A stretch of 5,589 nt of DNA from an uncultured Bacillota bacterium. Its GTDB lineage: Bacteria; Bacillota; UBA994; UBA5500. The translations under genes were made by a program, and so were the position numbers. Below the pieces are notes generated by a model. That model was not told where the DNA came from, did no database searches, and saw nothing but the letters and a program-made list of their open reading frames with translations. Shown here one piece after another: positions 1 to 5,505 of the stretch. Numbering within the stretch: position 1 is the stretch's first letter; each line of letters starts with the position of its first letter. Where the stretch lies: NCBI GenBank assembly GCA_937874815.1, contig CALNBW010000449.1:1-5589 (forward strand), read 5' to 3'.

Positions 1-50
1 GCGACCCACACAACTGGCTTTCAAGATGATATATCTCGGGCACTGACCAG
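1..50. other. Window edge with no supported gene
   Basis: No gene can be supported here. Plus-strand frame 3 is open from the window edge and ends in TGA at 25-27, giving DPHNWLSR as a possible C-terminus of a gene converging on nifJ. Eight codons cannot establish this. The other two plus frames stay open slightly longer without any recognisable protein. Confidence 0.3.
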
Positions 51-94
51 ACAAAACAAAGGGGCATGTCGCAAACTTGTGCGACATGCCCCTT
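51..94 (-). terminator. Rho-independent terminator of nifJ
   Basis: A perfect 12-bp stem pairs GGGGCATGTCGC (61-72) with GCGACATGCCCC (81-92). It extends by one A-T pair inward and two A-T pairs outward, leaving a 6-base loop. Read on the minus strand, the stem is followed at once by TTTGTTTTGT (60-51), the U-rich tail expected of an intrinsic terminator. The stem begins about 14 bases past the nifJ TAG stop. On the plus strand the following sequence is TTATATATTG, a poorer tail, so termination of a convergent transcript from the left is possible but less likely. Confidence 0.92.
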
Positions 95-107
95 ATATAT
101 TGCTGTT

Positions 108-3100
108 CTAGACTAGCTCAGCTAAGCGTTTGTAGTGTTCTAGGCGTGCCTTGGCGTCTGCTTCGGCCTGCTGAAGGAGTTCTTCCCCGTGTCCAGGGAA
201 TTGCTTCAGTAGGGTAGCATAGCGCACTTGGCCTCTCAAGAACTCTTGGAAGTCGCCGCTGGGCTCTTTATGATCAAGCACAAACGGGTTCTTGCCTTCT
301 AGCGTGAGCTCAGGGTTATAACGGTATAGTGGCCAGTAACCGGCTTCAACGGCCAGTTTAGCTTCCTGCTGGCTCTTGCCCATGTTGATGCCATGGTTGA
401 TACAAGGTGAATAGGCAATGATGAGCGAAGGGCCGTCGTATTTTTCGGCTTCTAGCATGGCTTTCAGCAGCTGGTTATGGCTAGCGCCCATGGAGACGCT
501 GGCTACATAGACATAACCGTAAGACATCGCCATTAAGCCCAGGTCTTTCTTACGCGTCCGCTTGCCGGAGGCGGCGAACTTCGCAACTGCTCCCGTAGGC
601 GTCGCCTTGGACGATTGCCCGCCGGTATTAGAGTAAACCTCTGTATCAAGCACGAGCACGTTGACGTTAGCTCCGGAGGCCAGTACGTGATCTAGCCCGC
701 CAAAACCGATGTCGTAGGCCCAACCGTCGCCGCCGACAATCCACATCGACTTCTTGACTAGATAGTCTGCCAAAGAGTTGAGCTCGTTCAGCATGGTAGC
801 TACTTCGCCCGTCGCCTGTTCTAAAGCAGGCACCAGTTCGGCCCGTACTTGAGCAGCAGCAGCCTTGGATGCGTCAGCATCGTCCTTGCCAGCCAGCCAG
901 CTTTCTAGGGCAGCCCTGAGCGCCGAGTCAATCGGAGCGTCTAGCAGGCTAGTTGCTAGGTCTGTAATCCGGTTCCGCTTCTGCTGCACGGCCAAGCTCA
1001 TGCCTAAACCAAATTCAGCGTTGTCTTCAAAGAGCGAGTTAGCCCAAGCCGGCCCGTGGCCCTGACGATTAACCGTATAGGGGCAAGTCGGGGCACTGCC
1101 GCCGTAAATGGAAGAACACCCAGTGGCGTTAGCAATAATTGCCCGGTCGCCAAAGAGCTGAGTCATCAGTTTGAGATAAGGGGTTTCGCCACAACCAGCG
1201 CAGGCACCAGAGAATTCGAAGAGTGGCTGCTGGAACTGGCTACCTTTGACCGTAGTTGGGGCCATGGTAGCCGGAGCTTCAGGCAGCTGCTGGACAAACT
1301 GATAGTTGGCAATTTGCCCTTCAACCTCATCCTGTAATGGTTTCATAACGAGCGCCTTATTCTTAGCCGGGCAGACGTCAGCACAGTTGCCACAGCCAGT
1401 GCAGTCTAGTGGAGATACCTGCATCATGTACTGTAGACCAGCTAATTCTCTGCCAATAGCGTTCTTAGAGTTCAAGCTGTCAGGCTTGCTAGCTAGCGCT
1501 TCTGGCTGCGCTAAATAAGGCCTGATAGCTGCATGGGGGCAAACAAAGCTACACTGGTTGCACTGAATGCAATTCTCGGTAGCCCAGACAGGAATTTCTG
1601 TCGCGATGCCCCGCTTCTCATATTGGGTAGTACCCGTTGGCACAACGCCATCCGGTGGGAAAGCACTGACCGGTAGTTTGTCGCCTTCAAGGGCCAAGAT
1701 GGGGCGAATAACTTCCTGAACATAGGCCGGTTCGGCGCTGGCAGCAGCGGCTTCATCGAGTGCATCGGCCCAGTGTTTAGGATAGATGACTTCTTCTAGG
1801 GCGTCGACAGAATCGACAGCCGCATAGTTCATCGCCACTACTTTTTCGCCTCTGCGACCATAGGAATGCTGGATTGCCTCTTTGATGTAACGGGAGGCAT
1901 CCGCTTCAGGGATAACTTTGGCGATTTTGAAGAAAGCAGCCTGTAAGACGGTGTTGATCCGGCCACCTAAGCCGATATCATGGGCAATCTTAACCGCATC
2001 AATATTGTAGAAGCGTAGCTTCTTCTGGGCAATAGTACGCTTCATGCTTGCTGGAAGCTCGTGTTCCATTTCCTCTAAGGACCATGGCGAGTTCAGCAGA
2101 AACACGCCACCCTCTTTGATGCCATCCAAAACATCATAGCGCGTTACATAAGAGGGGTTATGGCAGGCGATAAAATCGGCCTGGTCAATCAAATACGGTG
2201 CCTTAATGGGCGAAGGACCAAAGCGCAGGTGGGAGATAGTGATACCACCCGACTTCTTAGAGTCATAAACAAAATAGCCCTGGGCAAAGAGATCGGTGTT
2301 ATCACCGATAATCTTGATCGAGTTCTTGTTAGCACCAACAGTGCCGTCAGATCCAAGACCAAAGAATTTAGCGCGATAGACGCCGTGGGAGGCGATATCC
2401 AGAGCCGGCCCCACAGTTAACGACGTATGGGTCACGTCATCTTCAATACCTACCGTAAAGCCATTCTTAGGGGCAGCCAACTTGAGATTATCAAAGACAG
2501 CTTTAACCATATTCGGGGTGAATTCCTTGGAACCAAGGCCGTAACGTCCACCCACAATGGTTACAGTTTGCTGCTGCTGACTGAGGACAGTGCAGACATC
2601 CTGATAAAGAGGCTCGCCTAAAGAACCAGGCTCCTTAGTACGGTCGAGCACAGCGATCTTGGTCACTGTCTTTGGTAAGACGGCCAAGAAGTGTTCAGCT
2701 GAGAAGGGGCGATAGAGGCGGACCTTGAGCAGGCCGACTTTTTCGCCTTGCTTGTTCAGGTAATTAACTGTCTCTTCCACAGTGTCAGCACCAGAGCCCA
2801 TGATCACGATAACATGTTCGGCATCGGGTGCACCATAATAATCAAAGGGTTTGTAATTACGACCAGTCAGCTCGCCCACCTGTTTCATGACCTCAGCAAC
2901 GATAGCTGGCGTAGCGGCGTAATACTTGTTGCTCGCTTCGCGGCCTTGGAAGTAGATATCCGGGTTCTGAGCCGTGCCTTGTTGATGGGGCTGTTCTGGA
3001 TTAAGAGCGCGTTTGCGGAATTCAGCAACTGCCTCCATATCTAGCAAAGGTAGCATCTCATCGTAGTCAATGACATCTACCTTGGAAATTTCGTGCGAAG

Positions 3101-3620
3101 TACGGAAGCCATCGAAGAAGTGAACAAAAGGTACCCGAGCTTTAACCGTCGCCAAATGAGCGACGAGCGCGAGGTCCATCGCTTCTTGTACGGAGCTTGA
3201 TGCTAACAGAGCAAAACCGGTCTGCCGAGCTGCCATAACATCGGCATGATCGCCGAAGATAGACAAAGCATGAGCAGCTAGGGAACGAGCGGTAACGTGG
3301 AAGACTGTGGGGAGTAGCTCGCCCGCAATCTTATACATGTTCGGAATCATCAGAAGCAATCCTTGCGAGGCGGTGAAGGTCGTTGTGAGAGCGCCAGCTG
3401 CTAGTGAGCCGTGTACGGCACCGGCGGCACCAGCTTCGGATTGCAGTTCAACAACTTTCAGGGTTTGGCCAAAAAGATTTTTGCGGCCATGGGCTGACCA
3501 TTCATCAGCAACCTCACCCATGGTAGAGGAAGGTGTGATCGGGTAAATCGCAGCGACGTCGCTAAAAGCATAAGCTACGTGAGCAGCTGCTGTGTTACCA
3601 TCGATGGTCTGTTTGTGCAT
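108..3620 (-). CDS. nifJ: Pyruvate:ferredoxin (flavodoxin) oxidoreductase, complete single-chain form
   Basis: This cytoplasmic enzyme oxidatively decarboxylates pyruvate with CoA to acetyl-CoA and CO2, passing two electrons to ferredoxin or flavodoxin. Numbered from the ATG at 3620, the 1170 residues show the full family order. The N-terminal domain carries YPITPSS (26-32), with active-site T29, E62 and R112. The gamma domain carries GLGSDGTVGANKNS (421-434). The EKR linker is at 668-670. Two ferredoxin-type [4Fe-4S] motifs follow (C684, C687, C690, C694 and C740, C743, C746, C750). The C-terminal thiamine-diphosphate domain has GDG (964-966) and SNTGGQ (997-1002). Cysteines 807, 810, 835 and 1073 match the ligands of the proximal cluster. 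Length is normal for the family, and no frameshift or missing catalytic residue is seen. An in-frame GTG six bases upstream overlaps the ribosome binding site, so ATG at 3620 is preferred. The gene is monocistronic, with its own promoter and terminator, and divergent from the ynzC-like gene. The choice between ferredoxin and flavodoxin as partner cannot be read from the sequence. Confidence 0.98.
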   Translation of the reverse strand: MHKQTIDGNTAAAHVAYAFSDVAAIYPITPSSTMGEVADEWSAHGRKNLFGQTLKVVELQSEAGAAGAVHGSLAAGALTTTFTASQGLLLMIPNMYKIAGELLPTVFHVTARSLAAHALSIFGDHADVMAARQTGFALLASSSVQEAMDLALVAHLATVKARVPFVHFFDGFRTSHEISKVDVIDYDEMLPLLDMEAVAEFRKRALNPEQPHQQGTAQNPDIYFQGREASNKYYAATPAIVAEVMKQVGELTGRNYKPFDYYGAPDAEHVIVIMGSGADTVEETVNYLNKQGEKVGLLKVRLYRPFSAEHFLAVLPKTVTKIAVLDRTKEPGSLGEPLYQDVCTVLSQQQQTVTIVGGRYGLGSKEFTPNMVKAVFDNLKLAAPKNGFTVGIEDDVTHTSLTVGPALDIASHGVYRAKFFGLGSDGTVGANKNSIKIIGDNTDLFAQGYFVYDSKKSGGITISHLRFGPSPIKAPYLIDQADFIACHNPSYVTRYDVLDGIKEGGVFLLNSPWSLEEMEHELPASMKRTIAQKKLRFYNIDAVKIAHDIGLGGRINTVLQAAFFKIAKVIPEADASRYIKEAIQHSYGRRGEKVVAMNYAAVDSVDALEEVIYPKHWADALDEAAAASAEPAYVQEVIRPILALEGDKLPVSAFPPDGVVPTGTTQYEKRGIATEIPVWATENCIQCNQCSFVCPHAAIRPYLAQPEALASKPDSLNSKNAIGRELAGLQYMMQVSPLDCTGCGNCADVCPAKNKALVMKPLQDEVEGQIANYQFVQQLPEAPATMAPTTVKGSQFQQPLFEFSGACAGCGETPYLKLMTQLFGDRAIIANATGCSSIYGGSAPTCPYTVNRQGHGPAWANSLFEDNAEFGLGMSLAVQQKRNRITDLATSLLDAPIDSALRAALESWLAGKDDADASKAAAAQVRAELVPALEQATGEVATMLNELNSLADYLVKKSMWIVGGDGWAYDIGFGGLDHVLASGANVNVLVLDTEVYSNTGGQSSKATPTGAVAKFAASGKRTRKKDLGLMAMSYGYVYVASVSMGASHNQLLKAMLEAEKYDGPSLIIAYSPCINHGINMGKSQQEAKLAVEAGYWPLYRYNPELTLEGKNPFVLDHKEPSGDFQEFLRGQVRYATLLKQFPGHGEELLQQAEADAKARLEHYKRLAELV

Positions 3621-3683
3621 TTCCACACCATCTTTCTATAATATATTTTTGGTGCAGCAGAGTTGTAGATGGCCATCTGCTTA
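3621..3683 (-). promoter_or_regulatory. Structured nifJ 5' leader
   Basis: If transcription starts near 3683, the leader is about 63 bases long. It contains AGCAGA (3681-3676), able to pair with TCTGCT (3661-3656) around a 14-base loop. That loop holds CCATCT (3672-3667), the exact complement of AGATGG (3633-3628) inside the ribosome binding site. A second element, GCACC (3655-3651), can pair with GGTGT (3629-3625). On the DNA the same stretch shows a 12-base perfect palindrome, AGATGGCCATCT (3667-3678), which could instead be a protein site. Regulation through these pairings is an inference. It matches no riboswitch class I know. Confidence 0.35.
3626..3637 (-). promoter_or_regulatory. nifJ ribosome binding site that fixes the start
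   Basis: The minus strand reads AGAAAGATGGTG, matching 10 of 12 positions of the ideal AGAAAGGAGGTG, and ends five bases before the ATG at 3620-3618. The alternative GTG start (3626-3624) shares its first base with this site, so it would have no usable ribosome binding site of its own. That decides the start in favour of the ATG. Confidence 0.75.
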
Positions 3684-3710
3684 TCCTCTAGTATAGTTTA
3701 TTATAGAGGA
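3684..3710. promoter_or_regulatory. Operator-like inverted repeat over the nifJ -10 region
   Basis: TCCTCTA (3684-3690) and TAGAGGA (3704-3710) form a perfect 7-bp inverted repeat with a 13-base AT-rich spacer. Arm centres are 20 bases apart, about two helical turns, as expected for a dimeric regulator on one DNA face. The repeat covers the -10 and most of the -35/-10 spacer of the proposed nifJ promoter, so a bound protein would most simply repress. It does not resemble the Rex operator (TTGTTAA/TTAACA type) or a LexA box. The regulator is unknown. Confidence 0.45.
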
Positions 3711-3719
3711 GATAGGCAA
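3690..3719 (-). promoter_or_regulatory. Probable sigma-A type promoter of nifJ
   Basis: On the minus strand TTGCCT (3719-3714; 4 of 6 to TTGACA) is followed after 18 bases by TATACT (3695-3690; 5 of 6 to TATAAT). The predicted start lies near 3683. A perfect TATAAT also occurs at 3705-3700 but has only TTCTGC at the -35 distance, so it may be a second, weaker or activator-dependent promoter. The two -10 candidates overlap opposite ends of the spacer of the inverted repeat at 3684-3710. Confidence 0.55.
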
Positions 3720-3766
3720 AGGGCAGAAAAAACGCTTACAAATCCGAACCTATATGGAACTGCACC

Positions 3767-3785
3767 GTATATGTATAATGTATAC
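3767..3785 (+). promoter_or_regulatory. AT-rich block with a TATAAT -10, possible promoter for the plus-strand genes
   Basis: A perfect TATAAT lies at 3774-3779, about 130 bases before the ynzC-like start. No good -35 hexamer is present 16 to 18 bases upstream, so the promoter is weak, needs an activator, or is not real. The block contains three GTATA copies (3767, 3773 and 3780), and its ends, GTATA and TATAC, form an inverted repeat, so it could also be a protein-binding site serving either direction. Confidence 0.35.
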
Positions 3786-3805
3786 CTTTTGGCAAGTCCC
3801 TGTCC

Positions 3806-3904
3806 AGTCTGTTAAGGCAAATGCCGGGTTGGCACAGTAACCGGGTCTTTAGGGGTTGGGGCAAGCCCCCTGGATGGGGCATACTAGTTATGAAGAGGGG
3901 AGGG
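3806..3904 (+). promoter_or_regulatory. G/C-run leader upstream of the ynzC-like gene
   Basis: This untranslated stretch can form a CTGT/ACAG closed helix around 3808-3838, with small GGC/GCC stems inside. After it comes a CCCCC run (3866-3870) with four possible GGGG partners: 3852-3855, 3858-3861, 3876-3879, and 3897-3900 within the ribosome binding site. The strongest local hairpins are GGGGC-AA-GCCCC (3858-3869) and GCCCC-6-GGGGC (3865-3880), which exclude each other. I compared it by memory with common riboswitch consensus motifs (TPP, SAM, cobalamin, c-di-GMP, ZTP, T-box) and saw no match. Confidence 0.3.
3895..3904 (+). promoter_or_regulatory. Ribosome binding site of the ynzC-like gene
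   Basis: AGAGGGGAGGG-type purine tract ending at 3904, five bases before ATG at 3910. It selects ATG 3910 over an upstream in-frame ATG at 3856, which has no comparable site and would add 18 residues foreign to the family. The ATG at 3905 is in another frame and stops after three codons. Confidence 0.85.
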
Positions 3905-3909
3905 ATGAT

Positions 3910-4131
3910 ATGTTAGGTCAAGAATCGCTTGACAGGATTAACGAGCTGGCGCGGAAGCAACGCACGGTAGGATTAAGCATTGCTGAACAGGCGGAACAAC
4001 ATGCTTTACGGCAGGCATATTTAGAGGCTTTTCGTGTTTCTTTGCGGGCTCAGCTAGCAGCGCAAGGGCTGCGTCCAAAGTCCCATTCTGCTACCTGCAG
4101 CTGTTGCCAGCACTCTAAGAAACTACATTAA
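3910..4131 (+). CDS. ynzC: YnzC/DUF896 (UPF0291) family small protein with a Cys-rich tail
   Basis: The 73-residue product starts MLGQESLDRINELARK and continues with GLSIAEQAEQHALRQAYLEAFR. This is the DUF896/UPF0291 pattern: a first helix with RINELA, a turn around TVGLS, and a second charged helix ending near residue 50. The family, which includes B. subtilis YnzC, is small, cytoplasmic and mostly helical, without an established biochemical role. In B. subtilis ynzC sits in the SOS-regulated yneA operon; no yneA or yneB homologue and no LexA box is seen here. The tail (about 51-73) is basic and holds CSCC plus nearby histidines (66, 73), a composition I do not associate with the family and which might bind metal or form disulphides. 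No signal peptide or membrane segment is present. The start is set by the purine tract five bases upstream. An 80-base gap follows before the M20 hydrolase, so co-transcription is possible. Family assignment is firm; the symbol is by family resemblance. Confidence 0.85.
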   Translation: MLGQESLDRINELARKQRTVGLSIAEQAEQHALRQAYLEAFRVSLRAQLAAQGLRPKSHSATCSCCQHSKKLH

Positions 4132-4141
4132 GGGTACAAGC

Positions 4142-4193
4142 TGATAGTTGCTCCGCAACCATCACTTTATAGCCCGCAACGCCAAGGCGTTGC
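4142..4193 (+). promoter_or_regulatory. Two related hairpins between the ynzC-like gene and the hydrolase gene
   Basis: The first hairpin is GTTGC-TCC-GCAAC (4147-4159), extended by TGAT/ATCA across one A-C mismatch and followed by CTTTATAG. The second is GCAACGCC-AA-GGCGTTGC (4176-4193), a perfect 8-bp inverted repeat that ends one base before the ribosome binding site of the hydrolase gene (AGAGGGGAG, 4195-4203). Both stems use the same GTTGC/GCAAC words, so the arms can also pair crosswise. The first could be a weak terminator or processing stem. The second could control access of ribosomes or protect the downstream message. None of these roles can be decided from sequence. Confidence 0.45.
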
Positions 4194-4211
4194 TAGAGGG
4201 GAGATAATTGC

Positions 4212-5447
4212 ATGAGCAATTTGGAAGTTAACCAGGAACGTTTCCTAGCCAGTATAGAAGAGCTTAGCCGCATCGGTTCCACCAGTGCCCAAGGTGTTAC
4301 CCGGTTTGCGCTGACCGAGGGCGACCGGCAGGCAAGGGAATGGTTACAGGCGAGGGCCCGAGCACACAACTTGGCGTCCCATTTTGATGCGGCCGGGAAT
4401 CTATTTATCTACGCCGCTGGAAGCAGCCAAGAGCCACCCCTGATCGTGGGTTCCCACGTGGACACGGTGCCTAATGGGGGCCGCTATGATGGGGCCTTGG
4501 GTGTGCTAGCAGGCCTAGAGAGTTTAATCCGCCTGCAAGAGACAAAGACACTGCTAACACGGCCAGTTTGGCTAGCGGTATGGACGGAAGAGGAGGGTAG
4601 TCGTTTTCGCAGTGGTTTGATAGGCAGTAGGGCTTCTATTGGTGAGGTCACTGCTGCTGAGTTGAATGATCCAGATGCTGCTGGTATTACTCCAGCAGAC
4701 GCGCTCCGTAGTTGGGGTCTTAACCCTGACGATATACAGTCAGTAGCGAGAAGGCCAGGTCAGGTGCACGCCTACGTGGAGCTACATATTGAACAGGGCG
4801 CGAAGCTAGATGTTGCAGACCTGCAAATAGGGGTTGTTACTGGTATTGTCGGTATTAGGCGTTACGACGTATCTGTTAAGGGGCAGGCCAATCATGCGGG
4901 GACGACGCCAATGCACTTGCGCCATGATGCCTTGGTGGCAGCGGCGCTCATGGTGCAAACGGTGGAGCAAGCTGTTATAACTAGCGGCCACTCCGATGCG
5001 GTAGGTACTGTGGGGAAGCTGCAGGTTTTTCCCGGCGGCGTTAACGTGGTTCCGGGGCAAGTTGATTTCTCTTTGGAGATTCGCGATATCGAAACAGCAG
5101 TCATGGATGAGTTGGTGGCGATGCTGCAAACTAAGCTGCAGCAAATTGCCGCTCAACGCGGGGTTGAACTGAGCTGGGAGTTAGCTGCCGATGTAAAGCC
5201 TGCTCCTTTGGCTGAAACTGTGCAACAGACCATTGCTGCTGCCGCCAGCGACTTAGGCTATTCCTGGCAGCGTATGCCTAGTGGAGCGGGGCATGATGCT
5301 CAACACTTAGCCCGCATCTGTCCCACGGGCATGATTTTTGTGCCCAGCAAAGGGGGCATTAGCCACTCGCCAGCCGAGTTTACGGCTGACGCCGATTGTG
5401 TGCGCGGCGCTAATGTTCTGCTAAACACTATCGTTAAATTGTTGTAG
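4212..5447 (+). CDS. Zinc-dependent hydantoinase/carbamoylase-family amidase (M20 fold; N-carbamoyl-L-amino-acid hydrolase or allantoate amidohydrolase type)
   Basis: The 411-residue product belongs to the dinuclear-metal M20 subfamily containing L-carbamoylase, allantoate amidohydrolase and beta-ureidopropionase. These enzymes hydrolyse a carbamoyl (ureido) group, releasing ammonia and CO2. Visible motifs are GSHVDTVPNGG (80-90) with metal ligand H82; D93 in RYDGALGV as bridging ligand; TEEEGSRF (125-132) with E127 as probable general base and E128 as ligand; HIEQG with ligand H192; and SHSPAEF with ligand H385. The lid/dimer domain carries NHAGTTPM (227-234), N278 in GGVNVVP, and R291 in EIRD, which bind substrate in the family. 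GAGHDAQ (358-364) is also typical. Length is normal and no key residue is missing. No signal peptide is present, so it should be cytoplasmic. ATG 4212 follows AGAGGGGAG with an 8-base gap. No hydantoinase, allantoinase, racemase or transporter gene is within view, so substrate cannot be assigned; I leave the symbol blank. Confidence 0.92.
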   Translation: MSNLEVNQERFLASIEELSRIGSTSAQGVTRFALTEGDRQAREWLQARARAHNLASHFDAAGNLFIYAAGSSQEPPLIVGSHVDTVPNGGRYDGALGVLAGLESLIRLQETKTLLTRPVWLAVWTEEEGSRFRSGLIGSRASIGEVTAAELNDPDAAGITPADALRSWGLNPDDIQSVARRPGQVHAYVELHIEQGAKLDVADLQIGVVTGIVGIRRYDVSVKGQANHAGTTPMHLRHDALVAAALMVQTVEQAVITSGHSDAVGTVGKLQVFPGGVNVVPGQVDFSLEIRDIETAVMDELVAMLQTKLQQIAAQRGVELSWELAADVKPAPLAETVQQTIAAAASDLGYSWQRMPSGAGHDAQHLARICPTGMIFVPSKGGISHSPAEFTADADCVRGANVLLNTIVKLL

Positions 5448-5458
5448 GGGTGTCTCGG

Positions 5459-5505
5459 ATGTGCTCTCACGATATCTGAAGATATCGCGAGAGCATATTT
5501 ATGTC
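5459..5505 (+). terminator. Probable Rho-independent terminator after the hydrolase gene
   Basis: An 18-bp stem pairs 5459-5476 with 5481-5498 around the 4-base loop TGAA, with one A-C mismatch (5469/5488) and a G-U pair. The inner GATATC is palindromic, and the outer arm is ATGTGCTCTC. It starts 12 bases after the TAG stop. The downstream tail (TTTATGT) is only moderately U-rich, so termination may be incomplete. The stem would also form on the opposite strand, but there its outer pairs are followed by CGAGAC, not a T run. Confidence 0.7.

Noticed and set aside
1..27. C-terminus of a gene converging on nifJ (DPHNWLSR then TGA)
   Set aside because: Only eight codons are visible and other frames are equally open; the sequence to the left is needed.
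865..1518. Plus-strand open frames across nifJ
   Set aside because: They lie antisense to conserved nifJ coding sequence, lack ribosome binding sites and resemble no protein family; they are shadows of the real gene.
3745..3760. Possible LexA (SOS) box upstream of the ynzC-like gene, because B. subtilis ynzC is in an SOS operon
   Set aside because: CGAAC is present at 3745-3749, but the second half is GAAC in the same orientation instead of the required GTTC, so the site is not palindromic.
3754..3840. A 28-codon plus-strand reading frame starting MELHRICIMY, a possible leader peptide
   Set aside because: No ribosome binding site precedes the ATG, the frame overlaps the putative promoter, and the product has no leader-peptide pattern such as a run of one amino acid.
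3790..3905. A known riboswitch or T-box in the ynzC-like leader
   Set aside because: I could not match conserved cores of the classes I know, such as the T-box AGGGTGGNACCGCG or the c-di-GMP, ZTP, TPP or SAM signatures. Local stems alone are not enough.
3856..3909. Extended N-terminus for the ynzC-like protein starting MGQAPWMG
   Set aside because: There is no ribosome binding site at 3856, the added residues are foreign to DUF896, and the strong purine tract lies directly before ATG 3910.
4806..5156. Minus-strand open frames inside the hydrolase gene
   Set aside because: They overlap the conserved lid domain and C-terminal motifs of the real gene and have no recognisable protein features.
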